Assembly (NCBI RefSeq): GCF_963675905.1
Contig: NZ_OY780936.1
Coordinates: 2,365,946 to 2,429,945 of the forward strand
Length of the DNA stretch: 64,000 bases
Source: an uncultured Bacteroides sp.
GTDB lineage: Bacteria; Bacteroidota; Bacteroidia; Bacteroidales; Bacteroidaceae
Direction of reading: 5' to 3'
The translations under genes and the position numbers were made by a program. Positions 27,012-34,986 of this stretch are shown here, piece by piece; within the stretch, counting starts at the first letter, position 1; each line of letters starts with the position of its first letter. Under the pieces are notes generated by a model, which saw nothing but the letters and a program-made list of their open reading frames with translations, was not told the DNA's origin and did no database searches.

Positions 27012-27196
27012 AAGCTTGCGGAAAAATGACCTCTGTTTTTTGTTATTATAGGGGGTGAAACTAATTTTTCCGCAGCTTATAATCAGGAAGTTAACTCAAA
27101 AAGTAAAACGTATTGTCAGAAAACAACCTTATAAGTTGTCTCTCAAAAAGAGAAAGTCGAGTTAAAAAGTGTTTCATCCTTCATTAAGAACACTTT
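27012..27196. other. Highly foldable intergenic segment
   Basis: The 340-bp gap after the TraB/GumN gene has no gene but a chain of inverted repeats. A ~15-bp stem with one bulge lies at 27012-27027 with 27064-27078. A 7-bp outer stem TTAACTC / GAGTTAA (27091-27097 with 27159-27165) encloses two small hairpins (ACAAC/GTTGT and TCTC/GAGA). An 8-bp stem AAAGTGTT / AACACTTT follows (27166-27173 with 27189-27196). It could be a non-coding RNA or a 3' regulatory region; none of the classic RNA families is recognisable. Confidence 0.4.
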
Positions 27197-27336
27197 ATCC
27201 AGATAAACTAGAAATTTAAAGAAGAGTTGATGGCAATTAAACCCCAATAAATTAAATTCTAACAGGTTATCTTGCGCAGTCTATCGGCTTACATTTTTAT
27301 TTATTCACGAAAGATTTTCAGAGCAAACATTCTATC

Positions 27337-27732
27337 CTATACCTTCGCCGAAATCTCAATATAATTACCTTCAGGATCTAAAACTCCGGCTTCATAATAA
27401 CCATCTCCTGTTTTACGAGGCTCGCTGGCAATATTATAACCATCCATCCGAAGTCGCTCCGTTAAACTATCGACCATCTCCTCATTGCCAACTTCAATAT
27501 CAAAGTGAGCAATACCTTTCATAAATCCACGTTTTACTGGTTCACCCACAATGTCCGGACGATTCATTAATTCAATGCGGCAATCTCCGCCACCAAACGA
27601 AAGGAAATACGAAGTGTAGTTCTTTGACGGATTATGATATTTACTATTACTTACACAGTCAAAATAAGTTGTATAAAATGTGCACATTGCTTCAATATCA
27701 TCACACCAAATTGCAAAATGGTCAACTCGCAT
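27337..27732 (-). CDS. VOC family protein (glyoxalase/dioxygenase-like)
   Basis: The 131-residue single-module protein opens MRVDHFAIWCDDIEAMCTFY and shows GIAHFDIEVGNEE and DPEGNYIEISAKV, the paired beta-alpha-beta-beta-beta repeats of the vicinal oxygen chelate superfamily. H5, E53-type and the final E ligand positions are present, so metal binding is likely. The substrate is not readable. It starts 4 bp after the HxlR regulator gene, so the regulator and this enzyme form an operon opposite a cupin gene. Confidence 0.85.
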   Translation of the reverse strand: MRVDHFAIWCDDIEAMCTFYTTYFDCVSNSKYHNPSKNYTSYFLSFGGGDCRIELMNRPDIVGEPVKRGFMKGIAHFDIEVGNEEMVDSLTERLRMDGYNIASEPRKTGDGYYEAGVLDPEGNYIEISAKV

Positions 27733-27736
27733 AATG

Positions 27737-28099
27737 CTATTCTATTTTTTTACGATCATTCATTATACCATCCATATTTTCTATCGCCCACGCTATAAGC
27801 ATATTAATGTGAGGCAACAGAGACCTGCCCCTGTCTGTAAGCGTGTACTCAACTTTTGGGGGAACTTCTGCATAAACCTTTCTGCTTATAAAGCCATCCT
27901 CTTCCAATGTTCGAAGTGTAGCTGTCAGCATCTTCTGTGAAATTTCGGGAATGCAACGTTGTAATTCTTTAAAACGAACAACTTCCTTCTCCTGCAACAT
28001 GTATAATACAAGCATTGACCATTTATCACTTATACGTGAGAGAATGTTCCTTATAGGACACATAGGATAAAGACTATCTGATAGTTTGACTTTACTCAT
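27737..28099 (-). CDS. HxlR-type winged-helix regulator
   Basis: The 120-residue protein shows the HxlR pattern: a conserved N-terminal cysteine (YPMCPIRNILSRISDKWSMLVL), FKELQRCIPEISQKMLTATLRTLEEDGFI as recognition helix and wing, and VEYTLTDRGRSLLP. HxlR regulators often sense thiol-reactive electrophiles or aldehydes through that cysteine. The divergent cupin gene and the downstream VOC gene are its obvious targets. A CAAGTA-N2-TACTTG palindrome in the intergenic region is the likely operator. Confidence 0.9.
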   Translation of the reverse strand: MSKVKLSDSLYPMCPIRNILSRISDKWSMLVLYMLQEKEVVRFKELQRCIPEISQKMLTATLRTLEEDGFISRKVYAEVPPKVEYTLTDRGRSLLPHINMLIAWAIENMDGIMNDRKKIE

Positions 28100-28254
28100 T
28101 AGGTATGTATTTTAGCGCAGCAAAAGTAACTAATAATATTAAATTCAACGAATAATGAATCAGTCATTTGCCTTCTAAAAATATATTCCAAAAAAAGCGC
28201 TTCGTAAGTTACTCGTTTTCAACAAAGGTTTCATTGAGGTAACCATCTTACATA

Positions 28255-28296
28255 CAAGTACCTACTTGACAATCATTTATTTAATATTTATTTTTG
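28255..28296 (+). promoter_or_regulatory. Cupin-gene promoter overlapped by a palindromic operator
   Basis: The -33 TTG (28266-28268) and -7 TATTTTTG (28289-28296) are 20 bp apart, a canonical Bacteroidetes arrangement. The palindrome CAAGTA-CC-TACTTG (28255-28268) covers the -33 element, so a bound dimer would block transcription. The divergent HxlR regulator is the natural candidate. The rest of the 250-bp intergenic region also has a GTAAGTTAC near-palindrome at 28204. Confidence 0.6.
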
Positions 28297-28353
28297 CAAC
28301 GTAAAAGTTAGTTTAGCTTTTCGTAATTAGTATAAAAATAAATCAGCAAAAAA

Positions 28354-28803
28354 ATGAAAAAAGTAGAAAAAATTTCTGCAGCGGGAAATTATGCAGCTGT
28401 AACAATCGGCAATTTAGATCAGTTAAGTGAACATCTGTTTGTACTTGCTCCAAGTATAGAAATTCCAGGAAAAGTTTTTGTTGGCGAGTCAGTACAAAGT
28501 ACTGGTACAGAAGTATCTTTTACAGTAGTTCCTGCGGGAGCAGGTGGTGATTTTCTTCATGTTCACAAAACAAACGAAGAACTTTACATCGTATTAAAAG
28601 GTAGTGGAGAGTTTCAGGTTGACGGTAATCACTTTCCTATTTCTGAGGGTAGCGTAGTTAGAGTATCACCTGACGGCAAACGTGCATGGAGAAATACCGG
28701 AAACACTCCGCTAACAATAATATGTATTCAAAGTAAAAACGGATCGTTGAAAGATTTAGGAGTAACAGATGGAGTTATACTGAAAGAAAAAATTAGTTGG
28801 TAA
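28354..28803 (+). CDS. Cupin domain protein
   Basis: The 149-residue protein has one cupin barrel with both metal motifs: GGDFLHVHKTNEELYIVLKG (H, H and E ligands) and FPISEGSVVRVSPDGKRAWRN. No signal peptide. It could be an isomerase, dioxygenase or quercetinase-like enzyme. Divergence from a HxlR regulator and a VOC protein suggests an inducible detoxification module, which is inference. Confidence 0.85.
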   Translation: MKKVEKISAAGNYAAVTIGNLDQLSEHLFVLAPSIEIPGKVFVGESVQSTGTEVSFTVVPAGAGGDFLHVHKTNEELYIVLKGSGEFQVDGNHFPISEGSVVRVSPDGKRAWRNTGNTPLTIICIQSKNGSLKDLGVTDGVILKEKISW

Positions 28804-28880
28804 CACAATTATCCGGTAAATCTGATTAATTTATAATAGTAAATGCCCTCATAATAAAGAGAATAAATTTCTCCAAAATA

Positions 28881-28912
28881 TTTGTCCAATTAAAATAGAA
28901 TCAGTAATTTTG
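28881..28912 (+). promoter_or_regulatory. Promoter of rplU-rpmA
   Basis: TTTG (28881-28884), a 20-bp spacer and TAATTTTG (28905-28912) form the best Bacteroidetes-type promoter in the window. Transcription should start near 28919, leaving a leader of ~80 nt before rplU that contains a CCGCGCGG palindrome and could carry a ribosomal-protein autoregulatory structure. Confidence 0.8.
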
Positions 28913-29001
28913 TGCCCTAATTAGTCCGCGCGGGTAAATAAGAGGTATTAAATGATTAAGATCCACCTTCCGGAGAGAACCTGTATAACAAAATATAACA
29001 G

Positions 29002-29319
29002 ATGTACGTAATTGTAGAAATTAACGGCCAGCAATTTAAAGCAGAAGCTGGAAAAAGAATGTATGTTCACCACATACAAGACGCTGAAAACGGAGCGACT
29101 GTAGAATTTGACAAAGTATTGTTAGTTGACAAAGATGGCGCAGTGACTGTAGGAGCCCCAACAGTAGAAGGTGCAAAAGTAGTATGCGAAGTAATTTCTC
29201 ACCTTGTAAAAGGCGACAAAGTAATCGTATTCCACAAGAAGAGAAGAAAAGGTTACAGAAAACGTAACGGTCACCGTCAACAATTTACAGAGTTAAACAT
29301 TAAAGAAGTAGTAGCTTAA
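29002..29319 (+). CDS. rplU: 50S ribosomal protein L21
   Basis: The 105-residue protein matches L21 throughout: [19 protein letters not shown] at the start and [20 protein letters not shown] (RNA-binding loop) near the end. It lies 22 bp upstream of rpmA, the classical rplU-rpmA pair, behind a strong promoter and ahead of a strong terminator. Confidence 0.98.
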   Translation: MYVIVEINGQQFKAEAGKRMYVHHIQDAENGATVEFDKVLLVDKDGAVTVGAPTVEGAKVVCEVISHLVKGDKVIVFHKKRRKGYRKRNGHRQQFTELNIKEVVA

Positions 29320-29341
29320 TCAATTAAATTTTTAAGAAGAA

Positions 29342-29611
29342 ATGGCACATAAAAAAGGTGTCGGTAGTTCTAAGAACGGCCGCGAATCACATAGCAAAAG
29401 ATTAGGCGTAAAAGTATATGGTGGACAAACTTGCAAAGCTGGTAATATCATCATTCGCCAAAGAGGTACAGAACATCACCCAGGTTTAAACATGGGTATG
29501 GGTAAAGATCACACTCTTTACGCATTAGTTGATGGCGTTGTAACATTCAAGAAAGGAAGATTAGATCGTTCATACGTATCTATCATCCCTGCTGAAACAA
29601 CAGAAGCATAA
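29342..29611 (+). CDS. rpmA: 50S ribosomal protein L27
   Basis: The 89-residue protein begins [20 protein letters not shown], the L27 N-terminus that reaches the peptidyl transferase centre, followed by [20 protein letters not shown]. No cleavable N-terminal extension (as in Firmicutes) is present. Second gene of the rplU-rpmA operon. Confidence 0.98.
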   Translation: MAHKKGVGSSKNGRESHSKRLGVKVYGGQTCKAGNIIIRQRGTEHHPGLNMGMGKDHTLYALVDGVVTFKKGRLDRSYVSIIPAETTEA

Positions 29612-29631
29612 CAACGATTTTTGTTTCAAAT

Positions 29632-29671
29632 AAAAAAAGTTCCTGTAACATTCGTTGCAGGAACTTTTTTT
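29632..29671 (+). terminator. Intrinsic terminator after rpmA
   Basis: An 18-bp stem with one wobble pair, whose G+C core is GTTCCTGTAAC / GTTGCAGGAAC, has a 4-nt loop and a 7-T run. Confidence 0.9.
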
Positions 29672-29722
29672 ATTATTTAAAGGATTAAAAAGATTATAAT
29701 ATCATCTTATCTTATTTTTATT

Positions 29723-29730
29723 TATCTTTG
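29723..29730 (+). promoter_or_regulatory. -7 promoter element of serS
   Basis: TATCTTTG matches TAnnTTTG 38 bp before the serS start codon. A -33 element is not evident. Confidence 0.45.
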
Positions 29731-29768
29731 TGGCTCTAAATAAAAAAACTATAAAAACAGTATAAGAT

Positions 29769-31043
29769 ATGCTTACACTTAAAGTAATTACAGAAAAGAC
29801 CGACGAGGTTCTTCGTGGTCTGGAAAAGAAACACTTTAAAGGCGCACAAGAAGCCATAGATAAAGTGCTGGAGTTAGATAAAAAAAGACGTACTGCACAA
29901 AATGAGCTGGATAAGAATCTTGCCGAAGTAAATGCTCTCTCGAAATCCATTGGTAAATTAATGAAGGAAGGAAACAAGGAAGAAGCAGAATCGGCACGTG
30001 CCAAAGTAAGCGAAATCAAAGAGGGAAACAAAGCTTTGGAAACAGCAATGAACGAAGCTGCAGAAGAACTTCAGGTTCTGCTTTGCACAATCCCTAACCT
30101 ACCTCATTCTTCTGTTCCTGAAGGCTATGGTGCCGACGACAACAAAGTAGAGAAAATGGGTGGAGTTACTCCCGAGCTTTCGGCAGACGCTGTTCCACAC
30201 TGGGATCTTTGCAAGAAATATGATTTGATTGACTTCGAACTTGGAGTTAAAATTGCAGGTGCAGGTTTTCCTGTTTACAAAGGAAAAGGTGCTCGCCTTC
30301 AAAGAGCTCTGATCAACTTCTTCCTTGATGAAGCCCGTAACGCAGGTTATCTGGAAATTGAACCTCCTTATGTAGTTAATGCTGCTTCTGGTTACGGAAC
30401 AGGACAGTTACCTGACAAAGAAGGACAGATGTATCATGATAATCAGGATGATTTATATCTTATCCCTACAGCAGAAGTTCCTGTAACAAACATCTACAGA
30501 GATGTAATTCTTACAGACAACGAACTACCAATTAAGAACTGTGCATACTCTGCATGTTTCCGTCGTGAAGCCGGTTCTTACGGAAAAGATGTAAGAGGAT
30601 TAAACCGCCTGCATCAGTTTAACAAAGTAGAGATTGTTCGCATTGATAAGCCAGAACATTCTTACGATTCACTGAAAGAAATGATTGCTCACGTTGAAAA
30701 TCTGGTAAACAAGTTAGAATTACCTTATCGTATTCTTCGTCTTTGCGGAGGTGATATGAGCTTCACTTCAGCCATTACATTCGACTTTGAAGTATTCTCA
30801 GCAGCACAACAACGTTGGTTGGAAGTAAGTTCTGTATCCAACTTTGAATCATATCAGGCTAACCGTCTGAAATGCCGCTACCGTACAGGAGACAAGAAGA
30901 CAGAACTTTGCCACACACTGAATGGTAGTGCATTAGCTTTACCACGAATCGTAGCTGCCCTACTTGAAAATAATCAAACCCCGGAAGGCATTCGCATACC
31001 AAAAGCATTGGTTCCTTATACCGGATTTGATATCATCGATTAA
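29769..31043 (+). CDS. serS: Serine-tRNA ligase
   Basis: The 424-residue class II synthetase charges tRNA-Ser. It has the N-terminal coiled-coil arm that grips the tRNA (residues ~28-105, rich in Lys/Glu) and then the catalytic core. Class II motifs 2 and 3 are visible as CFRREAGSYGKDVRGLNRLHQF and LNGSALALPRIVAALLENNQ. Full length; monocistronic with its own promoter and terminator. Confidence 0.97.
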   Translation: MLTLKVITEKTDEVLRGLEKKHFKGAQEAIDKVLELDKKRRTAQNELDKNLAEVNALSKSIGKLMKEGNKEEAESARAKVSEIKEGNKALETAMNEAAEELQVLLCTIPNLPHSSVPEGYGADDNKVEKMGGVTPELSADAVPHWDLCKKYDLIDFELGVKIAGAGFPVYKGKGARLQRALINFFLDEARNAGYLEIEPPYVVNAASGYGTGQLPDKEGQMYHDNQDDLYLIPTAEVPVTNIYRDVILTDNELPIKNCAYSACFRREAGSYGKDVRGLNRLHQFNKVEIVRIDKPEHSYDSLKEMIAHVENLVNKLELPYRILRLCGGDMSFTSAITFDFEVFSAAQQRWLEVSSVSNFESYQANRLKCRYRTGDKKTELCHTLNGSALALPRIVAALLENNQTPEGIRIPKALVPYTGFDIID

Positions 31044-31079
31044 ATTCCCTCAAAAAGGGATTTCTATAAGCAAAAAACC

Positions 31080-31116
31080 AGAGCGTTTTACTATGTTAAG
31101 TGTAGTAAAACGCTCT
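31080..31116 (+). terminator. Intrinsic terminator after serS
   Basis: A perfect 14-bp stem (AGAGCGTTTTACTA with its complement at 31103-31116), a 9-nt loop and a T-rich tail follow the serS stop codon by ~37 bp. Confidence 0.9.
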
Positions 31117-31159
31117 TTGTTTTTTTTCATTATAGCTTTGATATAATAATCAATAAGAT

Positions 31160-31167
31160 TACCTTTG
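31160..31167 (+). promoter_or_regulatory. -7 promoter element of the FNR/GltD fusion gene
   Basis: TACCTTTG matches TAnnTTTG and lies 56 bp before the start codon; no clear -33 element. Confidence 0.4.
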
Positions 31168-31223
31168 CCAATAGTGACATTCTGAAATTACAAATCTAAT
31201 ATAAATATCATATTTCTACTTTT

Positions 31224-33518
31224 ATGAATAAGATAATAAACAAAGAGCATTTCTCAGAGAAAGTCTTTAAACTGGAAATTGAAGCACCATTGATTGCTCG
31301 CTCCCGCAAAGCCGGACACTTCGTAATTGTCCGCGTTGGAGAAAAAGGCGAACGCATGCCATTAACCATTGCCGGAGCAGACCTAAACAAAGGAACTATC
31401 ACCCTTGTTGTCCAGGAAGTGGGACTTTCTTCAACAAAACTATGCAATCTTGAAGTTGGAGAATATATTACTGACGTAGTAGGTCCATTAGGACAGGCAA
31501 CTCATATTGAAAACTTCGGCACTGTAGTTTGTGCAGGCGGTGGTGTAGGTATAGCTCCTCTCCTTCCAATTGTTCAGGCATTAAAGGCTGCAGGCAATAA
31601 GGTTATAACTGTTCTTGCCGGACGTACTAAAGAACTTATCATCCTGGAAAAAGAGATGCGCGAAAGTTCTGATGAAGTAATCATTATGACCGACGACGGT
31701 TCTTACGGAAATAAAGGTGTAGTTACAGTTGGCGTTGAGGAAGTGCTTCTTCGTGAAAAGGTAGCTAAATGCTTTACTATCGGACCGGCAGTAATGATGA
31801 AGTTTGTTTCTTTGTTAACTAAGAAATATGAAGTACCTACAGAAGCTTCTTTGAATACTATCATGGTAGACGGAACTGGTATGTGTGGAGCATGCCGTGT
31901 TACTGTGGGAGGAAAAACCAAGTTTGTTTGCGTAGATGGTCCTGAATTTGATGCTCATCAGGTAGACTTTGACGGAATGATTAAACGTATGAGCGCCTTC
32001 AAGGATGCTGAAAAAGAAGAAATCAAGAAGTTAGGATCACCAAAATGCGAAATTACCAAAAGTCAGCATGCTGAAGACCGTACTGCACCATGGCGTGAAG
32101 AGTTGCGTAAAAGCATGAAAGCAAAAGAACGTACCGATATTCCACGCGTTCACATGAACGAACTTGATCCTGAATATCGTTCACATAACAGCGAAGAGGT
32201 TAATCAGGGATTAACTCTGGAGCAAGCAATGCAAGAAGCAAAACGCTGTCTGGATTGCGTAAATCCTGGTTGTATATCTGGTTGCCCGGTAGAAATCAAT
32301 ATTCCTAAGTTCGTTAAAAACATAGAACGTGGTGAAGTGCTCGAAGCAGCCAAAACTCTTAAAGAAACAAGTGCACTTCCTGCTGTATGTGGTCGTGTTT
32401 GTCCACAGGAAAAACAGTGTGAATCAAAGTGTATCTACGTTCAGAAAATGAATAAAGAAGCTGTTGCCATCGGTCACCTTGAACGTTTTGCTGCCGATTT
32501 CGAAAGAGAAAGCGGACAAATCTCTGTTCCAGACTTAGATGAAAGCAACGGAATTAAAATAGCAGTTATCGGTTCCGGTCCTTCCGGACTATCTTTTGCC
32601 GGAGACATGGCTAAGTTGGGATATGATGTAACTGTATTCGAAGCATTACACGAAATTGGAGGAGTACTTAAGTATGGTATTCCGGAATTCCGTTTACCAA
32701 ACAATATTGTTGATGTAGAAATCAATAACCTCGAAAGGATGGGCGTTGCTTTCGTAAAAGACTGTATTGTTGGAAAAACAATCACTGTAGAAGAGTTACA
32801 GGAAAAAGGATTTAAAGGTTTCTACGTTGCTTCCGGTGCAGGACTTCCTAACTTTATGAATATTCCGGGTGAAAACTCACTGAATATTCTTTCATCTAAC
32901 GAATATCTTACACGTGTAAATCTTATGGATGCTGCAAATCCGGAATCTGATACCCCTGTTGCTTTCGGTAAGAATGTAGCAGTTATCGGTGGAGGTAACA
33001 CTGCAATGGACTCTGTTCGTACAGCCAAACGTTTGGGAGCAGAACGCGCCATGATTATTTACCGCCGTTCGGAAGAAGAGATGCCAGCTCGTCTTGAAGA
33101 AGTTAAGCACGCAAAAGAAGAAGGAATTGAATTCCTTACTTTACACAACCCTATTGAATATATCGCTGACGAACGTGGATTTGTTAAACAGGTAATTCTT
33201 CAAAAAATGGAACTAGGCGAACCAGATGCATCCGGTCGTCGCAGTCCGGTTGCCATACCAGGTGCAACCGAAACAATTGATATCGACCTTGCTATTGTCA
33301 GTGTAGGTGTATCTCCTAACCCAATTGTTCCAAGTTCTATTAAAGGGTTGGAAACAGGAAGAAAAGGAACCATTAATGTAAACGATGAAATGGAATCGTC
33401 AATTCCAATGATTTTTGCAGGAGGAGATATTGTACGAGGCGGAGCAACCGTAATTCTTGCTATGGGTGATGGTCGTAAAGCTGCAGCAGCAATGGATCAG
33501 AAATTCAAAAACAAATAA
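31224..33518 (+). CDS. Fused ferredoxin-NADP reductase / GltD-like flavoprotein (NfnAB/SudAB type)
   Basis: The 764-residue protein joins two modules. Residues ~1-275 are a ferredoxin reductase-type FAD/NAD domain (GHFVIVRVGEKGERMPLTI; VVCAGGGVGIAPLLP) ending in a 2Fe-2S cysteine cluster (GTGMCGACRVTVGGKTKFVC). Residues ~290-764 are a GltD-like module with 4Fe-4S cysteines (CLDCVNPGCISGCPV; CGRVCPQEKQCESKC), an FAD GSGPSGLSFAGD and an NADPH-binding GGGNTAMDSVRTA. The separate subunits form NfnAB or SudAB, which move electrons among ferredoxin, NADH and NADPH. Annotation pipelines often name the fusion a DHOD electron-transfer subunit/glutamate synthase. No GltB partner is adjacent, so glutamate synthesis is less likely than electron bifurcation or transhydrogenation. 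Confidence 0.85.
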   Translation: MNKIINKEHFSEKVFKLEIEAPLIARSRKAGHFVIVRVGEKGERMPLTIAGADLNKGTITLVVQEVGLSSTKLCNLEVGEYITDVVGPLGQATHIENFGTVVCAGGGVGIAPLLPIVQALKAAGNKVITVLAGRTKELIILEKEMRESSDEVIIMTDDGSYGNKGVVTVGVEEVLLREKVAKCFTIGPAVMMKFVSLLTKKYEVPTEASLNTIMVDGTGMCGACRVTVGGKTKFVCVDGPEFDAHQVDFDGMIKRMSAFKDAEKEEIKKLGSPKCEITKSQHAEDRTAPWREELRKSMKAKERTDIPRVHMNELDPEYRSHNSEEVNQGLTLEQAMQEAKRCLDCVNPGCISGCPVEINIPKFVKNIERGEVLEAAKTLKETSALPAVCGRVCPQEKQCESKCIYVQKMNKEAVAIGHLERFAADFERESGQISVPDLDESNGIKIAVIGSGPSGLSFAGDMAKLGYDVTVFEALHEIGGVLKYGIPEFRLPNNIVDVEINNLERMGVAFVKDCIVGKTITVEELQEKGFKGFYVASGAGLPNFMNIPGENSLNILSSNEYLTRVNLMDAANPESDTPVAFGKNVAVIGGGNTAMDSVRTAKRLGAERAMIIYRRSEEEMPARLEEVKHAKEEGIEFLTLHNPIEYIADERGFVKQVILQKMELGEPDASGRRSPVAIPGATETIDIDLAIVSVGVSPNPIVPSSIKGLETGRKGTINVNDEMESSIPMIFAGGDIVRGGATVILAMGDGRKAAAAMDQKFKNK

Positions 33519-33549
33519 CTTGCATAAAGCATTTCAACTTATATAATCT

Positions 33550-33579
33550 AAAGGCCGGATTTAAAAAAATCTGGCCTTT
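33550..33579 (+). terminator. Intrinsic terminator
   Basis: A 13-bp stem with one wobble (AAAGGCCGGATTT with AAATCTGGCCTTT), short A-rich loop and T-run follow the fusion gene by ~30 bp. Confidence 0.85.
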
Positions 33580-33690
33580 TTTATTGGATAAACGTTAGGT
33601 CTACAAATATTCAAGGCTGACTGATAAGCGCTAATTGAAAGTGCGCGGGCAACCATGCCATTTTTTTGTTTTCTTACGGGGTGAGATAAA

Positions 33691-34059
33691 TCACTTCATA
33701 AAAACAAAATAAACAGCCATTACCAAGCAAGCCCCGGCAGCTAAATGGTTCCAATGCAAAGATTCACCTTTAAAAAGCATGGTAGAAAACACCGTAAAAA
33801 CAATAAGAGTAATTACCTCCTGCACAACCTTCAATTGCATCAGACTAAAGGGGCCACCATTTCCATTAAATCCTAACCGATTGGCTGGAACTTGACACAT
33901 GTATTCGGCCAAAGCAATACTCCACGAAAACGCGATAACACCAATTAAAGGCCAGTTACTAATAACCTTATCTTCCTGCAATTTTAAATGGCCATACCAG
34001 GCAAACGTCATAAACACATTCGATATAACCAAAAGTAAAATAGAATAAAAACCTTGCAT
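33691..34059 (-). CDS. DUF486 / DMT family small membrane protein
   Basis: The 122-residue protein has four hydrophobic segments and the DUF486 pattern FAWYGHLKL, WSIALAEYMCQVPANRLG and FSLMQLKVVQEVITL. The family belongs to the drug/metabolite transporter clan and probably acts as a dimer; the substrate is unknown. It is 26 bp downstream of ttcA on the same strand. Confidence 0.8.
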   Translation of the reverse strand: MQGFYSILLLVISNVFMTFAWYGHLKLQEDKVISNWPLIGVIAFSWSIALAEYMCQVPANRLGFNGNGGPFSLMQLKVVQEVITLIVFTVFSTMLFKGESLHWNHLAAGACLVMAVYFVFMK

Positions 34060-34085
34060 AATTTTAAATATTAAAATACTCTATA

Positions 34086-34832
34086 TTAAATACCCGTTTC
34101 AGGCAATAAATCAGTCTGTATATTATTCATACTTCCCCAAAGACTGTAACGAGCCTCCGGATTCATTTTTTCGAATAAGCGAAGCACTTCTTTCATATCC
34201 GAACGATGAGAATCAACCTCATACGGACAATTCTTTTTCTGCTTCTTAAAGTTCCTCACTCCGGCCAGAGCAATAAGATCCGCTTCAGGAATAAGACACA
34301 TCGGACGGATTATTGTCATATCAAACTTTCTCATCATAAGCTTCGGAGGCATACTACTGAAAGCACCCTGAAAAACCTGATTCATCAGCAATGTTTCCAG
34401 GATATCATCCATGTGGTGACCTAATGCAATTTTGTTACAGCCCTGTTCTTTTGCCACTGTAAAAAGAGCTTTCCGTCTGTTCCATGAACAAAGAAAACAA
34501 GGAGACTTACGAGTATCAGTCGATGCATCAAAAGATGTTTCGCTATACACAAAAGGAATACCAAATGATTCCGCATAATTTTTCAGATACTCCACATCCG
34601 CCTGGTAAGGAATATTAGTCATGGCAATATAAGCAGCCACAACAGAAAAGCGAGGTTTAAATATATTTGAACGTCGACCAAGAAGTTCCAATAATGCCAA
34701 AGAATCTTTCCCACCGGAAAGTCCAACAAGAATTTTATCACCTTCGTCAATCAAACGATATTTCACTACCCCCTTATTAAACCGTGTTTCTACACGTCTA
34801 TAAATCTTCTCTTCTTCTGTAAACTGCGCCAT
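34086..34832 (-). CDS. ttcA: tRNA 2-thiocytidine biosynthesis protein TtcA
   Basis: The 248-residue protein thiolates C32 of certain tRNAs. It has the PP-loop LVGLSGGKDSLALL, the paired cysteines SPCFLCSW that hold the 4Fe-4S cluster, and LGHHMDDILETLLMN. ATG 34832 (MAQFTEEEK) is chosen; an in-frame ATG 18 codons upstream would add a hydrophobic, Cys-containing stretch not typical of the family. The DUF486 gene follows, perhaps in the same transcript. Confidence 0.88.
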   Translation of the reverse strand: MAQFTEEEKIYRRVETRFNKGVVKYRLIDEGDKILVGLSGGKDSLALLELLGRRSNIFKPRFSVVAAYIAMTNIPYQADVEYLKNYAESFGIPFVYSETSFDASTDTRKSPCFLCSWNRRKALFTVAKEQGCNKIALGHHMDDILETLLMNQVFQGAFSSMPPKLMMRKFDMTIIRPMCLIPEADLIALAGVRNFKKQKKNCPYEVDSHRSDMKEVLRLFEKMNPEARYSLWGSMNNIQTDLLPETGI

Positions 34833-34953
34833 ATTCTTTAAATTGGGCACAAAATTACATGAAAACCAGATGAATAAATACAGCAAAATAATCTTTTAAA
34901 GAAGAATTAACATAATAGCATATTTGTAATTCGTATAATAACTAAAAACTTTG

Positions 34954-34961
34954 TACTTTTG
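34954..34961 (+). promoter_or_regulatory. -7 promoter element of the TPR/PD40 gene
   Basis: TACTTTTG matches TAnnTTTG 26 bp before the start codon. A TTTG at 34923 is 27 bp away, longer than the usual 19-21. Confidence 0.4.
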
Positions 34962-34986
34962 AACTTCTTAATTTAACGAAACTAGC

